DNA of 64,000 nt from Haliscomenobacter sp. (GCA_016707205.1 JADJHZ010000024.1:338501-402500); one strand, 5' to 3'. Positions 34,438-43,675 are shown, counted from the stretch's first letter. The notes: generated by a model not told the origin, from the letters alone. A program made the numbers and translations.

Positions 34438-36858
34438 TTACCGTTGGATCACCACATGTTTCGTAAGTATTTGCGTGCCGGATTGAAGGCGGAGCAAGTA
34501 GGTTCCGTTATCCAGGGTATTGGCAGGAATCTCCAGGCTGGTTTGCCCTCCGGCCGCCTCCAGGGTCCAGGCGTTTAGCTCCTGCCCGAGGAAATTATAC
34601 ATCCTTAAGGTGACCGGCCCATTTTCCAATCCCTGAGCGTTCATGCGCAACCTGTCGGAAGCGGGGTTTGGAAAAACGGCCATATCTGGCTCGGTTGGTA
34701 TATCCGGCGCTTCTTCCAGGCGGGCAGCGCACGTGGTCCCCTCTTCGTAGATGCGAACATAGCGAAAGTAGGCGTCTCCGTTGGCTGGGGCTATATCGTG
34801 ATCCATAGCAAAGAACAAGTAATTCACCTTTCCGGTATAAAACTTTCCGACGGGGATTACGTAGGATTTCCAGTTTCCCCGCCCGTCGTAATTGCGGTAA
34901 TTCTGCAGGCCCCACGATTGGGTCCCATAGAGCTGGAACGTAAGCTGGGAGCTAATGTACAAGTCGTTGTCAAGCCCGATTCCGTGGATTTCTCCCTGAC
35001 GGGTACTGCGAAAATCAAACGCCAGAACGGTGGTGGGTTTAATTTCATAAGGGAAAGCCACCATTTTCCAGGCGTTGTTTTCGATCAGCAAGGTCCTTCC
35101 GGCGTCGAGGATCGTGGCTTTGCCTGCATCCTGGCCTGCCCCAAAAGCGCCGGGTTGTTTGCTGGCAAAATCGATCTGCTGGCAAGCTACCGGATTGGAT
35201 CCGCCACCGCTCCCCCCGCCGCTGGAAGGCGCCTGGAGGCAAAACGCCGTTTTACTCTCCATCGTAAACTGCCCTCCAGAGGCCAGCACCTGACCGCTGG
35301 GTTTGGAAAGCTTGAACGACCCGCTGCCGTAACTGCAGCACAAGCCGTCGCCATACGAATCTTTCACCGAGAGGGTGTAGCAGCCATAAGGCAGGCAAAG
35401 CTTGAACGTCAGCGTTTTATTAGCGGCTTTATCGGTATAAGGGCCGCCTTTGGCTACGGCCTGATTTTGGGCATTCAGGATCTGCCAGGAGGTTTCGCTG
35501 CCGTAGTTGTCGAGGATCAAGGTGAGGATTAACGAATCGCAGGCTTGGTTCCCCGTACCGGTCGTATCCCCGCTACAGGTTTGGAGGCACGACGCGCCGG
35601 CAATCCGGCTACGAATGAGGTTGCCCGGTTGGGCGCCGAAGCCGTTGCTCAGGTTAATCCCCACCGAAGACACATGGCAATACGACATGATCGTCCCGCC
35701 TCCGGCAGGCAACGCGGGTACGGCGCAATTTCCTTCCACGTATCCGGGGCACCCATCGATGGCGGTGTTATTGCCGTTCCAAACGCAGGCGTGCGTATGC
35801 TGGGACCCCAGAATATGGCCCAACTCATGCGCTACGACCATCACGGAGAACGAATAGCTGGGCACTGTCTTATAGGAAGGATCGATACTGGAAACCCCCA
35901 GCTTGTTGGCAACCGAAGAACGGCAAAGCCCGTCGACCACCGCAATCCCCCCGCTTCCTTTGTAGGTCAGCAATTGCCCTGCGTCTCCATTGATTGAAGT
36001 CCGGCTGGTCTGAAACTGAGTGAGCAATTTGTAGATGTCCGTCCCGGAATAGGGACTGGCCGAGTTCCAGATAAACAGCTGGGAAAGCACCAGACGGATG
36101 CCTTCTTTGCTATACAGGGCCGCCACTTCGTTAAATAGCCCTTTGATGTAATTCTCCGTAGCCGTTACGCTGCCTTTATCCTGAAAGACATCATAGTCTG
36201 CTTCCAGATAAAGGCGAACGCAAGAGCTGGCTGCGCGAAGGTCCGCCTGCGGAGCGATCTCTTCCAGCGAATAGCCCCGGTAGCTATCTTCGGTGTAGCA
36301 TTCAAAAACCGGGGCGTCGCGCAGTTGGCGTTCTTCATAAAGCAGGTAGGTCGACGCGCCGGCTGCCGGGTTCTGGGTAATGTGGTGGTCGCCCATCCCC
36401 GGTGCGCTGAACATCCCCTGCATCCCTTCGGGGAATACGCTCAGCGTGGCTACCGACGCTTCCTTACCCCGAATCACGCCCCGGTAAAAGGCGCTGGGGC
36501 CGCTTTCCGACCGGGCGTTTCCGGAACTGAGTTGCACCTGAAAATCAGCGGTGAGGATTTCTACCCGCTGCAATTCCAGTTCCACGGGTTCCTGACCCGA
36601 AGAAGGAATGGGAAGAAGAAGCGACTCGGGCTGCTCCTCCAGCAGAAACTGCATCAACCGGGGGTCTGCTTCCAGAAGCTCGTACTGAGGCAGCCGGTCC
36701 AGCGCCGGCCTTTGCCTCGAAGCGGCCGCTTTTTTGAAAACAAGGATTTCCTGGTAGGTTAAAGCGGAGGAAGGCTGGTTTTGGGGACGGTCCAATAGCA
36801 CCTGCCCCCTCCCGGCCAGCGCCAGGCTGGCCAGAATGAGCACAACGAATTTTTTCAT
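34438..36858 (-). CDS. Secreted zinc metalloprotease (reprolysin-like) with T9SS sorting domain
   Basis: An 806-residue exported metzincin. The signal peptide is at 1-19 and a propeptide region reaches about 200. The zinc motif HELGHILGSQH is at 344-354 and is followed by the Met-turn SYCH in a Cys-rich domain. After it come a beta-rich domain with DSYGDGLCCSYG, a Gly/Ser linker, and a carbohydrate-binding-like beta sandwich. The C-terminus is a T9SS type A sorting domain starting VFPNPASDRL and ending LTKHVVIQR. Likely degrades extracellular proteins. Confidence 0.92.
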   Translation of the reverse strand: MKKFVVLILASLALAGRGQVLLDRPQNQPSSALTYQEILVFKKAAASRQRPALDRLPQYELLEADPRLMQFLLEEQPESLLLPIPSSGQEPVELELQRVEILTADFQVQLSSGNARSESGPSAFYRGVIRGKEASVATLSVFPEGMQGMFSAPGMGDHHITQNPAAGASTYLLYEERQLRDAPVFECYTEDSYRGYSLEEIAPQADLRAASSCVRLYLEADYDVFQDKGSVTATENYIKGLFNEVAALYSKEGIRLVLSQLFIWNSASPYSGTDIYKLLTQFQTSRTSINGDAGQLLTYKGSGGIAVVDGLCRSSVANKLGVSSIDPSYKTVPSYSFSVMVVAHELGHILGSQHTHACVWNGNNTAIDGCPGYVEGNCAVPALPAGGGTIMSYCHVSSVGINLSNGFGAQPGNLIRSRIAGASCLQTCSGDTTGTGNQACDSLILTLILDNYGSETSWQILNAQNQAVAKGGPYTDKAANKTLTFKLCLPYGCYTLSVKDSYGDGLCCSYGSGSFKLSKPSGQVLASGGQFTMESKTAFCLQAPSSGGGSGGGSNPVACQQIDFASKQPGAFGAGQDAGKATILDAGRTLLIENNAWKMVAFPYEIKPTTVLAFDFRSTRQGEIHGIGLDNDLYISSQLTFQLYGTQSWGLQNYRNYDGRGNWKSYVIPVGKFYTGKVNYLFFAMDHDIAPANGDAYFRYVRIYEEGTTCAARLEEAPDIPTEPDMAVFPNPASDRLRMNAQGLENGPVTLRMYNFLGQELNAWTLEAAGGQTSLEIPANTLDNGTYLLRLQSGTQILTKHVVIQR

Positions 36859-37344
36859 GACGTGAATCGGTTTTGGTTATTACAAAGCCCCGGCAAACCG
36901 GGTTTTTTCAATTTCCTGCCTGTTGCTGCACTGGGGCGGAATTGATCGTTCGCTGCCTATACGGCAGTAACTGGGGTTTAGGGAAAAGGAATCCAGCCCA
37001 GACTATACTGCCCGGGAACAGAAATTTTCCAACTTGAACCGTTTTAATATGATTTGCCGGACGGCTTCTTGTACACCAGAAACCAGGGGTTTCGGGCCCA
37101 CGCCGCGAGAGAATACCTGACCTAAATTAGCCTGGGAAAAACCAACCTGATTCGGTCCGTATCGATTCGCCTATTTAACTCCCCTTTGCGCGTCCTTATT
37201 TTTTGGAAAAATAAAAAAAGTATGTTAAATCTTTTATAGACAAGGGTTTAGAAAAACAAAAAACTCGAATTCATCCAGAAAAAGGCGCCCAAATCGCCGC
37301 AAGCGCGAAGATTCTTCGAGAAAGCGAATGCGGCGTGTTCAACA
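36859..37344. other. Gene-free stretch upstream of the metalloprotease
   Basis: No convincing ORF on either strand. An AT-rich part at 37190-37260 could hold promoters. No repeats of the families described elsewhere are present. Confidence 0.4.
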
Positions 37345-37600
37345 ATAAAAAAGCGAAACCAACAGAAATTGTGGTTTCGCCCAAATAACCAAAAACAATT
37401 CACGCCCGATCAGGGATCAGGTGTGCGATTGCCACAACAAGTCTTCCGGCAAGGGAAATCGATCCAAGGGAGAAAAACTCCCTACCGCGAGTCTGCTTTC
37501 AGAGAAAACGCTTCTCTAAATAGCCTGCACACAAGCCGGATGCTAGTTTTTGGGAAAATGAGCGATATGTCCTGAAGGGTAAGTAGCGGTAAAAATTCGG
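37345..37600 (-). ncRNA. Possible structured RNA ending in an intrinsic terminator
   Basis: Read on the minus strand, this region has in series a hairpin AGAGAA/TTCTCT, a perfect 6-bp AGGGAG-TTTTT-CTCCCT hairpin, a long-range GTGTGC/GCACAC pairing, and finally GCGAAACCA/TGGTTTCGC (37353-37361 with 37372-37380) followed by T6. There is no plausible protein. It could be an independent small RNA (6S-like in size) or the distal trailer of the NifU gene 220 bp upstream. I cannot name a family. Confidence 0.35.
37346..37380 (-). terminator. Intrinsic terminator, minus strand
   Basis: A 9-bp perfect stem (37353-37361 with 37372-37380), 10-base loop, and on the minus strand a run of six T directly after the stem. 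Supports a transcript ending here. Confidence 0.7.
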
Positions 37601-37782
37601 TATAAAGGTAAACCAAAGATACCTACTGCGCTTGAGAACGGGAAAAACAATTTTTGCCCCTTCCGGAAAGCGGGCAAGATTCCCAACGGAATTTGTTGCC
37701 CTTATGGCCTCCACAAAATTGAGGTAGATCCGGCTTCCGAAGCGCGTTAATCCGAAGACCAGCACATTCCAGCTCCGATATC

Positions 37783-37816
37783 TCCAACGTCTAATCTCCA
37801 ATGTCTAATGTCTAAC
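37783..37816. repeat. ACGTCTAA array at the NifU gene 3' end
   Basis: Words CCAACGTCTAAT, CTCCAATGTCTAAT, GTCTAACC directly before the NifU stop codon position (37820); the reverse orientation of the ACGTTAG/ACGTTGG family. Confidence 0.65.
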
Positions 37817-37819
37817 CTC

Positions 37820-38434
37820 CTATCCCATTTCTGAGACGACTTCCTGAACTTCCGGGACCATCCGGCGAAGCATGCCTTCGATGCCTGCTTTCAGCGTAAT
37901 GGTGGAAGATGGGCATCCGCTGCAGGAGCCCTGCAGGATCACGGTTACGGTTCCCTGGTTAAAGGATTTGAACTCGATATTGCCTCCGTCCATCTCCACC
38001 GCCGGCTTCACATAGGTATCGATCAGGTCTTTGATCTTCTGGACCAAAGCGGCGTCATCGGCAGAGTAAGCAGCGACAGCACCCCGCTCGGCTTCCAGAG
38101 CGGCCATGGCTTCCGAAAACCCCTCTGTGACGATCTCGCCGCCGTCTTCCACATACTGCTTGATGAATTCCTTCAGTTTTAGCATGAGATCGTCCCAGCT
38201 GTAATTGAACTCCTTGGTGATCGTCACGAAGTTATTGCAGATATATACGCCTTTCACATAAGGCAGGGCAAAAAGCGCAGCGGCCAGGGGAGACCACGTT
38301 TGGGCCAGCTCCTCTTCCCGAAAGTCCGCAGTTCCTTTATATAGCATCCGGTTGGTCACAAACTTCAACGATTCCGGGTTGGGTGTTTGTTCCGTGTACA
38401 GCAGCACAGGGCTCTTGGTCGTTGGATTACTCAT
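37820..38434 (-). CDS. NifU-like Fe-S scaffold protein (Nfu type)
   Basis: 204 residues with two domains: an Nfu N-terminal domain (about 10-100, TEQTPNPESLKFVTNRML) and a NifU C-terminal domain (about 125-200) with the cluster-binding pair CSGC (C171, C174). Such proteins carry Fe-S clusters to target enzymes. Serine dehydratase and others in the window are possible clients, but that is not shown. Confidence 0.93.
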   Translation of the reverse strand: MSNPTTKSPVLLYTEQTPNPESLKFVTNRMLYKGTADFREEELAQTWSPLAAALFALPYVKGVYICNNFVTITKEFNYSWDDLMLKLKEFIKQYVEDGGEIVTEGFSEAMAALEAERGAVAAYSADDAALVQKIKDLIDTYVKPAVEMDGGNIEFKSFNQGTVTVILQGSCSGCPSSTITLKAGIEGMLRRMVPEVQEVVSEMG

Positions 38435-38522
38435 GGCACAAAAACTTTTTCGGTTTTGTTATTTGGATCAAATCTACAAAAAGAACGCTTTTTTTGGAGA
38501 TTGGTTGGAATGAGGATTTAAA

Positions 38523-39273
38523 TTATCCATATAACTCCGTCCGTATCTGAGATGGCGGATAGCCCAGATCCTCTGTAAGGTGCACCACGGCTTCGTCGAC
38601 CATGGCCGACCAGCCGCAGAGGTAAAACAGCACATCTGGCCGTTTATCCGAATAGGCTTCCATATAAACAGGGTGCACGTATCCCTGGCGGGCATCGGGT
38701 AGGCCGCCCAGGAGGTTCGCAGGGTTTTCCCTCGACAACGCCACGGAAGTAAGTAAACTTCGGCAAGGATTTCATCAGATCGAGAAATTCCGCTTTATAC
38801 AAAATCGCTTCCTCAAAACGGGTCCCAAAGATCAGATGCAACTTGCGGTGGGGAATATCCTTGTTTCGGATATCCAAAAGCATACTTCTAAAAGGCGCCA
38901 CCCCCGTTCCCGTACAAATCATCACCACATCCCGGTCAAGCGTCTCCGGTAAAACAAACGCTCCCCCCGGACCTTTAAACCGGATGGCGGTCCCCACGCG
39001 CACCTCCTCAAACAAGTATTTCGTGGCCAAACCACCTTCCAACTGCACAATGCAAAGTTCAAACGCGTTGGTTCCTTCCGGAGCGCTGGCGATGGAGTAG
39101 CTTCTCCAGCGCTGGAGGCGTTTTTCGTGGATCGGGAGGTCCATGGTGATAAATTGCCCAGCCTGAAAATCAAAGCGGTCTGTTTCCGGGACTTCGATCC
39201 AAAAACTGCGGGTATTGGAATTCAATGGGTCAATCCGGGTTACCCGGCCTTCGTACCAGATGGTTGGCGGCAT
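38523..39273 (-). pseudogene. Ferredoxin/flavodoxin-NADP reductase, frame broken by one base
   Basis: Start at MPPTIWYEG (39273). FAD-binding RWRSYSIAS and the NAD(P) loop CTGTGVAPFRS are in the first frame. Near YFRG the frame fails, and the C-terminal part VALSRENPANLLGG ... YLCGWSAMVDEAV ... TELYG is in another. Removing one base from the GG at 38745-38746 reads KFTYFVALSREN and gives 249 residues, a normal length. The Cys-Gly motif and C-terminal Tyr are intact in the second frame. An assembly indel is likely. Confidence 0.8.
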
Positions 39274-39314
39274 AAAGGAATATTTTTTAACTGTTCGGCC
39301 TACGCAGGGGGTTT

Positions 39315-39344
39315 GTTCTTTTTTTGCTCGCCCAAAAAAAGAAC
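39315..39344. other. T-rich/A-rich perfect hairpin
   Basis: GTTCTTTTTTT and AAAAAAAGAAC pair perfectly (11 bp) around GCTCGCCC. It opens a larger repeat element (39345-39525) upstream of the ferredoxin reductase. Confidence 0.7.
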
Positions 39345-39525
39345 CAAAAAAAGGGCGCTCCTTCGCCCTAACGCTCCGTGGAAAACGCCTTCGCTTTATG
39401 GGCTTCAACCGCTTTGAACGGCTACCCTTGCGTTTATCCTGCATCCCAAGCGGTTGACCCCATAAGGCGATCCCGTTCTTCGAACGGGAACGGCGTTTCC
39501 CACGGGCTCCGGGCTGCGGAGGGCA
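39345..39525. repeat. Long imperfect inverted repeat element
   Basis: The left arm (CTCCTTCGCCCT...CCGTGGAAAACGCC...TTATGGGCTTCAACCGCTT) and the right arm in reverse (TTGCCCTCCGC...CCGTGGGAAACGCC...CTTATGGGGTCAACCGCTT) match over about 70 bp with one small insertion, around a centre near 39420-39450. A degenerate copy of one arm is at 56581-56632. The element fills the spacer between the ferredoxin reductase and the GHMP kinase; no gene is here. Confidence 0.7.
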
Positions 39526-39688
39526 ATATACGGACAAGCCGTAGTTATGAAAAATACTACAAGATTAGCCTTCAAAGGGGGAGAACGCTTCGTCAGCCTT
39601 TGCGAGCCATGGGGTTAAGGAATACCACACACTGGAAAGGGTTTTGAGATAGCTTATAAAACACTCATCCCGGGGGATTGGTTGGGAC
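39526..39688. other. Spacer remainder downstream of the GHMP kinase
   Basis: No gene or repeat that I can support between the inverted repeat element and the GHMP kinase stop at 39689. Confidence 0.35.
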
Positions 39689-40618
39689 TTACTCCAGGAT
39701 CATTTCGCTATAAGTCAGCACAACGGGAAACCCCTTTTGCCGGAAATATTCCCGGGTTTCTTCCTCCGGTTTTTCGCTGGAGGCCAGGAAAAAATCGCCG
39801 CCCCAGGCGCCTAGCGATTTCACGGCGCCCCAAAAATCCGAAAAGAGCTGCTCCCCTAGCGTTGGCAATTGAAGCGCTTCCGAAATCAGGCATTCGTGGG
39901 CTTTCATGCAGGATTCAAATTCGGCAAGCGCTTTTGCCCCAGCCAGTTGCCAGGTCAGGGCGCTGATTTGACCGATCCGCTCCTCTTTTCCGGCGCCCAG
40001 GCGCCGGTAACGGGCAATGCCTTCTCTGCTGTTCTGCTTTTTTTCTTGATAAACAAAAAAAAGACGGTCTGAAAAAGAAGGCTGAAAAGGAACCTGAACC
40101 CAGGAAGGTTTGTTTTTCACCCGCTGGAACAGCACCGGACCGGAAGCCTGAGCGCAGGCGAGGTCGTAGCCCGAGCCCCCAAAGGTGTGGTCCAGCAAGG
40201 CAAACGGGTCGGCTCCTGCCCATTCGGCCATCATCGCCACCAGGGTGGAGCTGCTTCCCAAACCCCAGAAGCGGTCAAACTCAAGCTTGGTCCGAACTCC
40301 GGACACCCCCTCCCCGGCGTTCCAACCCGGGCAAAGACCAAGCGCAGCGCGGCCTAATCGCTCCAGGGCTTCCCCGGTTTCCACGTCGGTTCCCGAGAGA
40401 AAGGTCCAGTCTGGCATCCGGAAATCCCCTTCAAACCAGGGGCTTCCATCTATGCCCAAACTGATCCAATGCAAGGGTTTGTTTACCGACGTACCGGCAA
40501 TGACCTCCATCTGCTGGCCGAACCGCGTGGGCAAGGCCAGGCTCAACGCGCCATCCAGCACGAAGTACTCTCCGCTTAGCAAAAGCTTGCCGTTCGCGCG
40601 AAACGTTTTGGATTGCAT
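39689..40618 (-). CDS. GHMP kinase of the mevalonate cluster
   Basis: 309 residues of the GHMP fold: N-terminal GKLLLSGEYFVLDG, the ATP loop WGLGSSSTLV (118-127), and SGYDLACAQASG, the motif naming the GYDIA group. It starts 3 bp after the mvaA stop and follows fni, so a role as mevalonate, phosphomevalonate or diphosphomevalonate-related kinase is likely. Which step it performs cannot be decided. Confidence 0.85.
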   Translation of the reverse strand: MQSKTFRANGKLLLSGEYFVLDGALSLALPTRFGQQMEVIAGTSVNKPLHWISLGIDGSPWFEGDFRMPDWTFLSGTDVETGEALERLGRAALGLCPGWNAGEGVSGVRTKLEFDRFWGLGSSSTLVAMMAEWAGADPFALLDHTFGGSGYDLACAQASGPVLFQRVKNKPSWVQVPFQPSFSDRLFFVYQEKKQNSREGIARYRRLGAGKEERIGQISALTWQLAGAKALAEFESCMKAHECLISEALQLPTLGEQLFSDFWGAVKSLGAWGGDFFLASSEKPEEETREYFRQKGFPVVLTYSEMILE

Positions 40619-40621
40619 CCT

Positions 40622-42001
40622 TTATTCTATTATGCCGCCAATACGCTGAAGCTGAAGAAATTCGCGAACGCTGGAAAACGACACCACTTTATCCTTAAAA
40701 AAGGCCGAAGCCGCCTGAGCTTCCTGTTCCGTAGCGCCCAGGTGGTGCAAGATATTCAGGAGGTGCATTTTCATATGCCCTTTTTGTATCCCTGTCGTCA
40801 CCAGGGAGCGCAGGGCGGCAAAATTCTGAGCCAGGCCGGTTGCGGCAATAATTTCCATTAATTTCGGGGCGGAAGGATTCCCCAGAATATCCAGGGTAAG
40901 CCGGGCGAGCGGGTGCAGTTTTGTCAGTCCTCCCACGGTGCCAAGGGCTAGCGGAAGATCCATCCAAAACCGAAAGATTCCATTTTCCACGGTACAATGA
41001 CTCAAGCTTCGGTATGCGCCGTCTTTAGCGGCATACGCATGCCCGCAGGCCTCCACTGCCCGGAAGTCGTTGCCGCTGGCGAGCGCCACCGCATCCACCC
41101 CGTTAAATATCCCTTTGTTGTGGGTTGTGGCCCGGTACGGATCGATTTCCGCTATGCGCACCGCTTTTCGAAATTTCTCCGCAAACGCAGGTCCGTCCAT
41201 GTGCTCGCAAGCCCCCTCAAGGGCTTCTACCGGACAAGCTACTTCGACATGCACGATGCACTCCGGGGTAAAATTAGACAAGATCGCCATGATGAGGTCC
41301 ACCTCCCGGTCCGTATCCTCAAAGGCGGGATGGATTTCCACAAACTCTGCCAGACTGCGCCCGAATTGTTCCAGCACCGAGTTGATGAAATTGGCGCCCA
41401 TGGAGTCGCAGGTTTCAAAACGCACCAGAAGCTGATAGTAATCGGGTTCCAGATGGGTGAAGTCCAGCAAATCGATCCCAAGTACGCCTCCGCCGCGCTG
41501 CTCCATATTGGCCGTAATGGCGGCGGCTTCCATGCGTAATCTGGACCTCAGTTCCTCCTGTGCCTGAAACAACCGCTCCTTATTTCCTTTATAGGAAAAA
41601 TGGACTTGCCCCAATTTAACGGTCGAACGGACCGTTGCCTGGAATCCGCCCCTGGCCGACCAGAATTTAGCGGCGCTGGAGGCTGCCGCCACGACCGAGC
41701 TTTCTTCGATCACCATAGGAACGGCATACCAGGCGTCATTGATTAAAAAGTTGGGGGCGATGCCGTAGGGCATAGGAAAGTTGCACAGGGTATTCTCGCT
41801 TAACCCACTCAATATACGCTGAACGCCCGCATCCGGATGAAGGAACGAAGCGATCAAATCCCCTTCGTAAGACCCCGGTTCCAGGAACCCCTGGGCGATC
41901 CATGCTACCTTCTCCTCCCGGGTCAGTTTGGAGAAACCCTCCACCCGCTTTTCGCGATCGCCGGCAACCATGAGGTTGGCGCTGTTGTTCTGATCTGCCA
42001 T
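40622..42001 (-). CDS. mvaA: Hydroxymethylglutaryl-CoA reductase, class II
   Basis: Interconverts HMG-CoA and mevalonate. Start at MADQNNSAN (42001). Class II features: catalytic Glu in VIEESSVVAAAS, DSMGANFIN, Lys in THNKGIFNG, and the late catalytic His region in the mobile tail. Class II is named for degradation but serves synthesis in many Bacteroidota. Middle gene of fni-mvaA-kinase. Confidence 0.93.
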   Translation of the reverse strand: MADQNNSANLMVAGDREKRVEGFSKLTREEKVAWIAQGFLEPGSYEGDLIASFLHPDAGVQRILSGLSENTLCNFPMPYGIAPNFLINDAWYAVPMVIEESSVVAAASSAAKFWSARGGFQATVRSTVKLGQVHFSYKGNKERLFQAQEELRSRLRMEAAAITANMEQRGGGVLGIDLLDFTHLEPDYYQLLVRFETCDSMGANFINSVLEQFGRSLAEFVEIHPAFEDTDREVDLIMAILSNFTPECIVHVEVACPVEALEGACEHMDGPAFAEKFRKAVRIAEIDPYRATTHNKGIFNGVDAVALASGNDFRAVEACGHAYAAKDGAYRSLSHCTVENGIFRFWMDLPLALGTVGGLTKLHPLARLTLDILGNPSAPKLMEIIAATGLAQNFAALRSLVTTGIQKGHMKMHLLNILHHLGATEQEAQAASAFFKDKVVSFSSVREFLQLQRIGGIIE

Positions 42002-42093
42002 ATAATGCCTGATTTGGCTGTATTTGGTTTGGATATACGGACGCGAACAGGTTTGGGATTTTCCGAAACCCATTGGAGTCCAGTAGAAACGAA

Positions 42094-43134
42094 CTACCTG
42101 ACTTTTAAAAACGCCCGAGCCAGTTCAAGGCCCCTCACCTGGGAATCCACATAAGCCCGAAGTTCCTGATAATCGCCCCGGGCATGCTGTAAAAAGCCAG
42201 AGGCTTGCCCGTAAATAGCAGGCAAAGTTAGCTTACGGATGGCATAATACCCGTCCAGGAAATGTTTTATGCCTCCGGAAACAATAATCTGCCGGCACCG
42301 GAGCTGAGGACCGAGCTCAACGGCCAGGGCATTAACCCAATCGGCCATTTCGAACGCCGTGTGCCCCACCTGAGCCAGCCGTCCAAAAAGATCTGCTTTT
42401 TCCGGTGTGCCGCGCAACAATTCCAACCGGGCGAAATTCGTCCCTCCCGCAGCCGCAAAATCCAGCGCGGCCAGGGGCAACTTAAGCAAAGCCCGGAGGC
42501 TTTCCGGCCCCATGCCTTGGCCAACCTCTTTTACGATGACCGGATAGGATGCGTCCTCCAGCAGCGCTTCGATGGTCTCCAGGGGCGGACGCAAATAGCG
42601 ATCACCTTCCGGCTGCAACCATTCCTGCAAAGGGTTTACGTGGACGATCAGTCCATCGGCATCGAGCCTGGCTATCAGATCCGAAACCCGTTCCAACTCC
42701 CCGCAGGCGATCAACTCCTCCAACTGAGCAATCCCAAGATTTGCAAAGAAGGGCTGGGAAGCGCCGAGAAGCGGGCGCACCGCAAAATCGGCCAGGAACT
42801 CATTGCTGTAGAGCAGCTGCCTGCAAGACCCCAAGCCCATGCCCATCCCGAATTCGGCGCATGCGCGCGCCAGATTGTGGTTGATGGTGCGGGCGAGCCC
42901 TGTCCCCCCCGTCATGCTCGAGACCCACAACGGCGCCCGAAACTCCTTTCCGAGGAATTCAAAAGCGGGCCAGCTCCCCTTGACCGGGTGGCCTGAAAGC
43001 ACGGGTTCATAATAAAACCGGCGGTCGAGGGCATTTTCGCCCACCTGAGAGGAAAATGCCAGCTCTATATGGTCTTGTTTTCGTTCTTCCGCCGTTGGGT
43101 CCTGCACTGGCCCGGGATTCTCGGGATGGTTCAT
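42094..43134 (-). CDS. fni: Isopentenyl-diphosphate isomerase, type 2 (FMN)
   Basis: Interconverts IPP and DMAPP with FMN and NADPH. 346 residues: RKQDHIELAF at the start, WVSSMTGGTG, GLGSCRQLL, HVNPLQEWLQPEGD, and VIVKEVGQGM with the FMN-site Lys and Glu. First gene of the mevalonate operon. The word array of the ACGTTAG family begins at the second base upstream of the ATG. Confidence 0.95.
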   Translation of the reverse strand: MNHPENPGPVQDPTAEERKQDHIELAFSSQVGENALDRRFYYEPVLSGHPVKGSWPAFEFLGKEFRAPLWVSSMTGGTGLARTINHNLARACAEFGMGMGLGSCRQLLYSNEFLADFAVRPLLGASQPFFANLGIAQLEELIACGELERVSDLIARLDADGLIVHVNPLQEWLQPEGDRYLRPPLETIEALLEDASYPVIVKEVGQGMGPESLRALLKLPLAALDFAAAGGTNFARLELLRGTPEKADLFGRLAQVGHTAFEMADWVNALAVELGPQLRCRQIIVSGGIKHFLDGYYAIRKLTLPAIYGQASGFLQHARGDYQELRAYVDSQVRGLELARAFLKVR

Positions 43135-43135
43135 G

Positions 43136-43302
43136 GTTAGATGTTAGACGTTAGACGTTAGACGTTAGAGATTAGATGTTGGACGTTAGATGTTGGAGCA
43201 TCCGTCAGCCGGGTTGCCTGTTTTTAATGCCCGCTTTTATCCGGACATTAAACAAATTCTGGTTTTTGCCCACCGTCCACCGTCTAACGTCCACCGTCTA
43301 TA
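43136..43302. repeat. ACGTTAG array with reverse copy upstream of fni
   Basis: 43136-43196 contains nine or so words TTAGACG, TTAGATG, TTGGACG; 43262-43302 contains CACCGTC-CACCGTCTAACGTCCACCGTC in the reverse sense. The two can form a long imperfect hairpin across the leader of fni. Confidence 0.85.
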
Positions 43303-43339
43303 AAGGTATTTATTTACCGGGAGATATGAGGAAACAACG

Positions 43340-43424
43340 TTGGGGGTTTAAGGTTCAAAAAGTTGCGAAGTTGCGAAGTTGCGAAGTTGCGAGGTTGCGG
43401 GGTTGCGAAGTTGCGGGGGAGGCG
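43340..43424. repeat. GGTTCAAA and GTTGCGAA array
   Basis: GGTTCAAAAA at 43348-43358, then about eight GTTGCGAA/GTTGCGAG/GTTGCGGG words to 43418. Directly followed by an unrelated family (TGCTCCC). Confidence 0.85.
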
Positions 43425-43446
43425 GAGCAGGACTAAGAAAGAGAAT

Positions 43447-43512
43447 CCATAAACCTCCCTGCTCCCTGCTTCCTGCTTCCCTGCTCCCTGCTCCCTGCTC
43501 CCTGCTCCCTAT
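43447..43512. repeat. TGCTCCC array
   Basis: About eight CTCCCTG/CTTCCTG/TTCCCTG words, all in one orientation. It lies 75 bp upstream of the rplM promoter. Confidence 0.85.
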
Positions 43513-43588
43513 AAAAACCACCGATCCAAATTCGGGCTGTTTTTCAATCTATTACACTTTCAGAGATTGATATTTTTTTCGAAAAAAG

Positions 43589-43620
43589 TTTGCGAATTGA
43601 AAAAAAGGGGCCTACATTTG
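43589..43620 (+). promoter_or_regulatory. Promoter of the rplM operon
   Basis: TTTG (43589-43592), a 20-bp spacer and TACATTTG (43613-43620): a full match to the Bacteroidota consensus. The start codon of rplM is 55 bp further on. Confidence 0.85.
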
Positions 43621-43675
43621 CACCGCTTTACAAGAAACGATAACGAAAATCATTCACCATTAAATCGATATAGTT

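Noticed and set aside
37499..37801. 100-codon minus-strand frame downstream of the NifU gene
   Set aside because: Its start lies in a repeat array and the product has no recognisable fold; the region is better explained as structured non-coding DNA.
43136..43512. CRISPR array
   Set aside because: The words are contiguous or nearly so, vary in length, and have no unique spacers; no cas genes are present.
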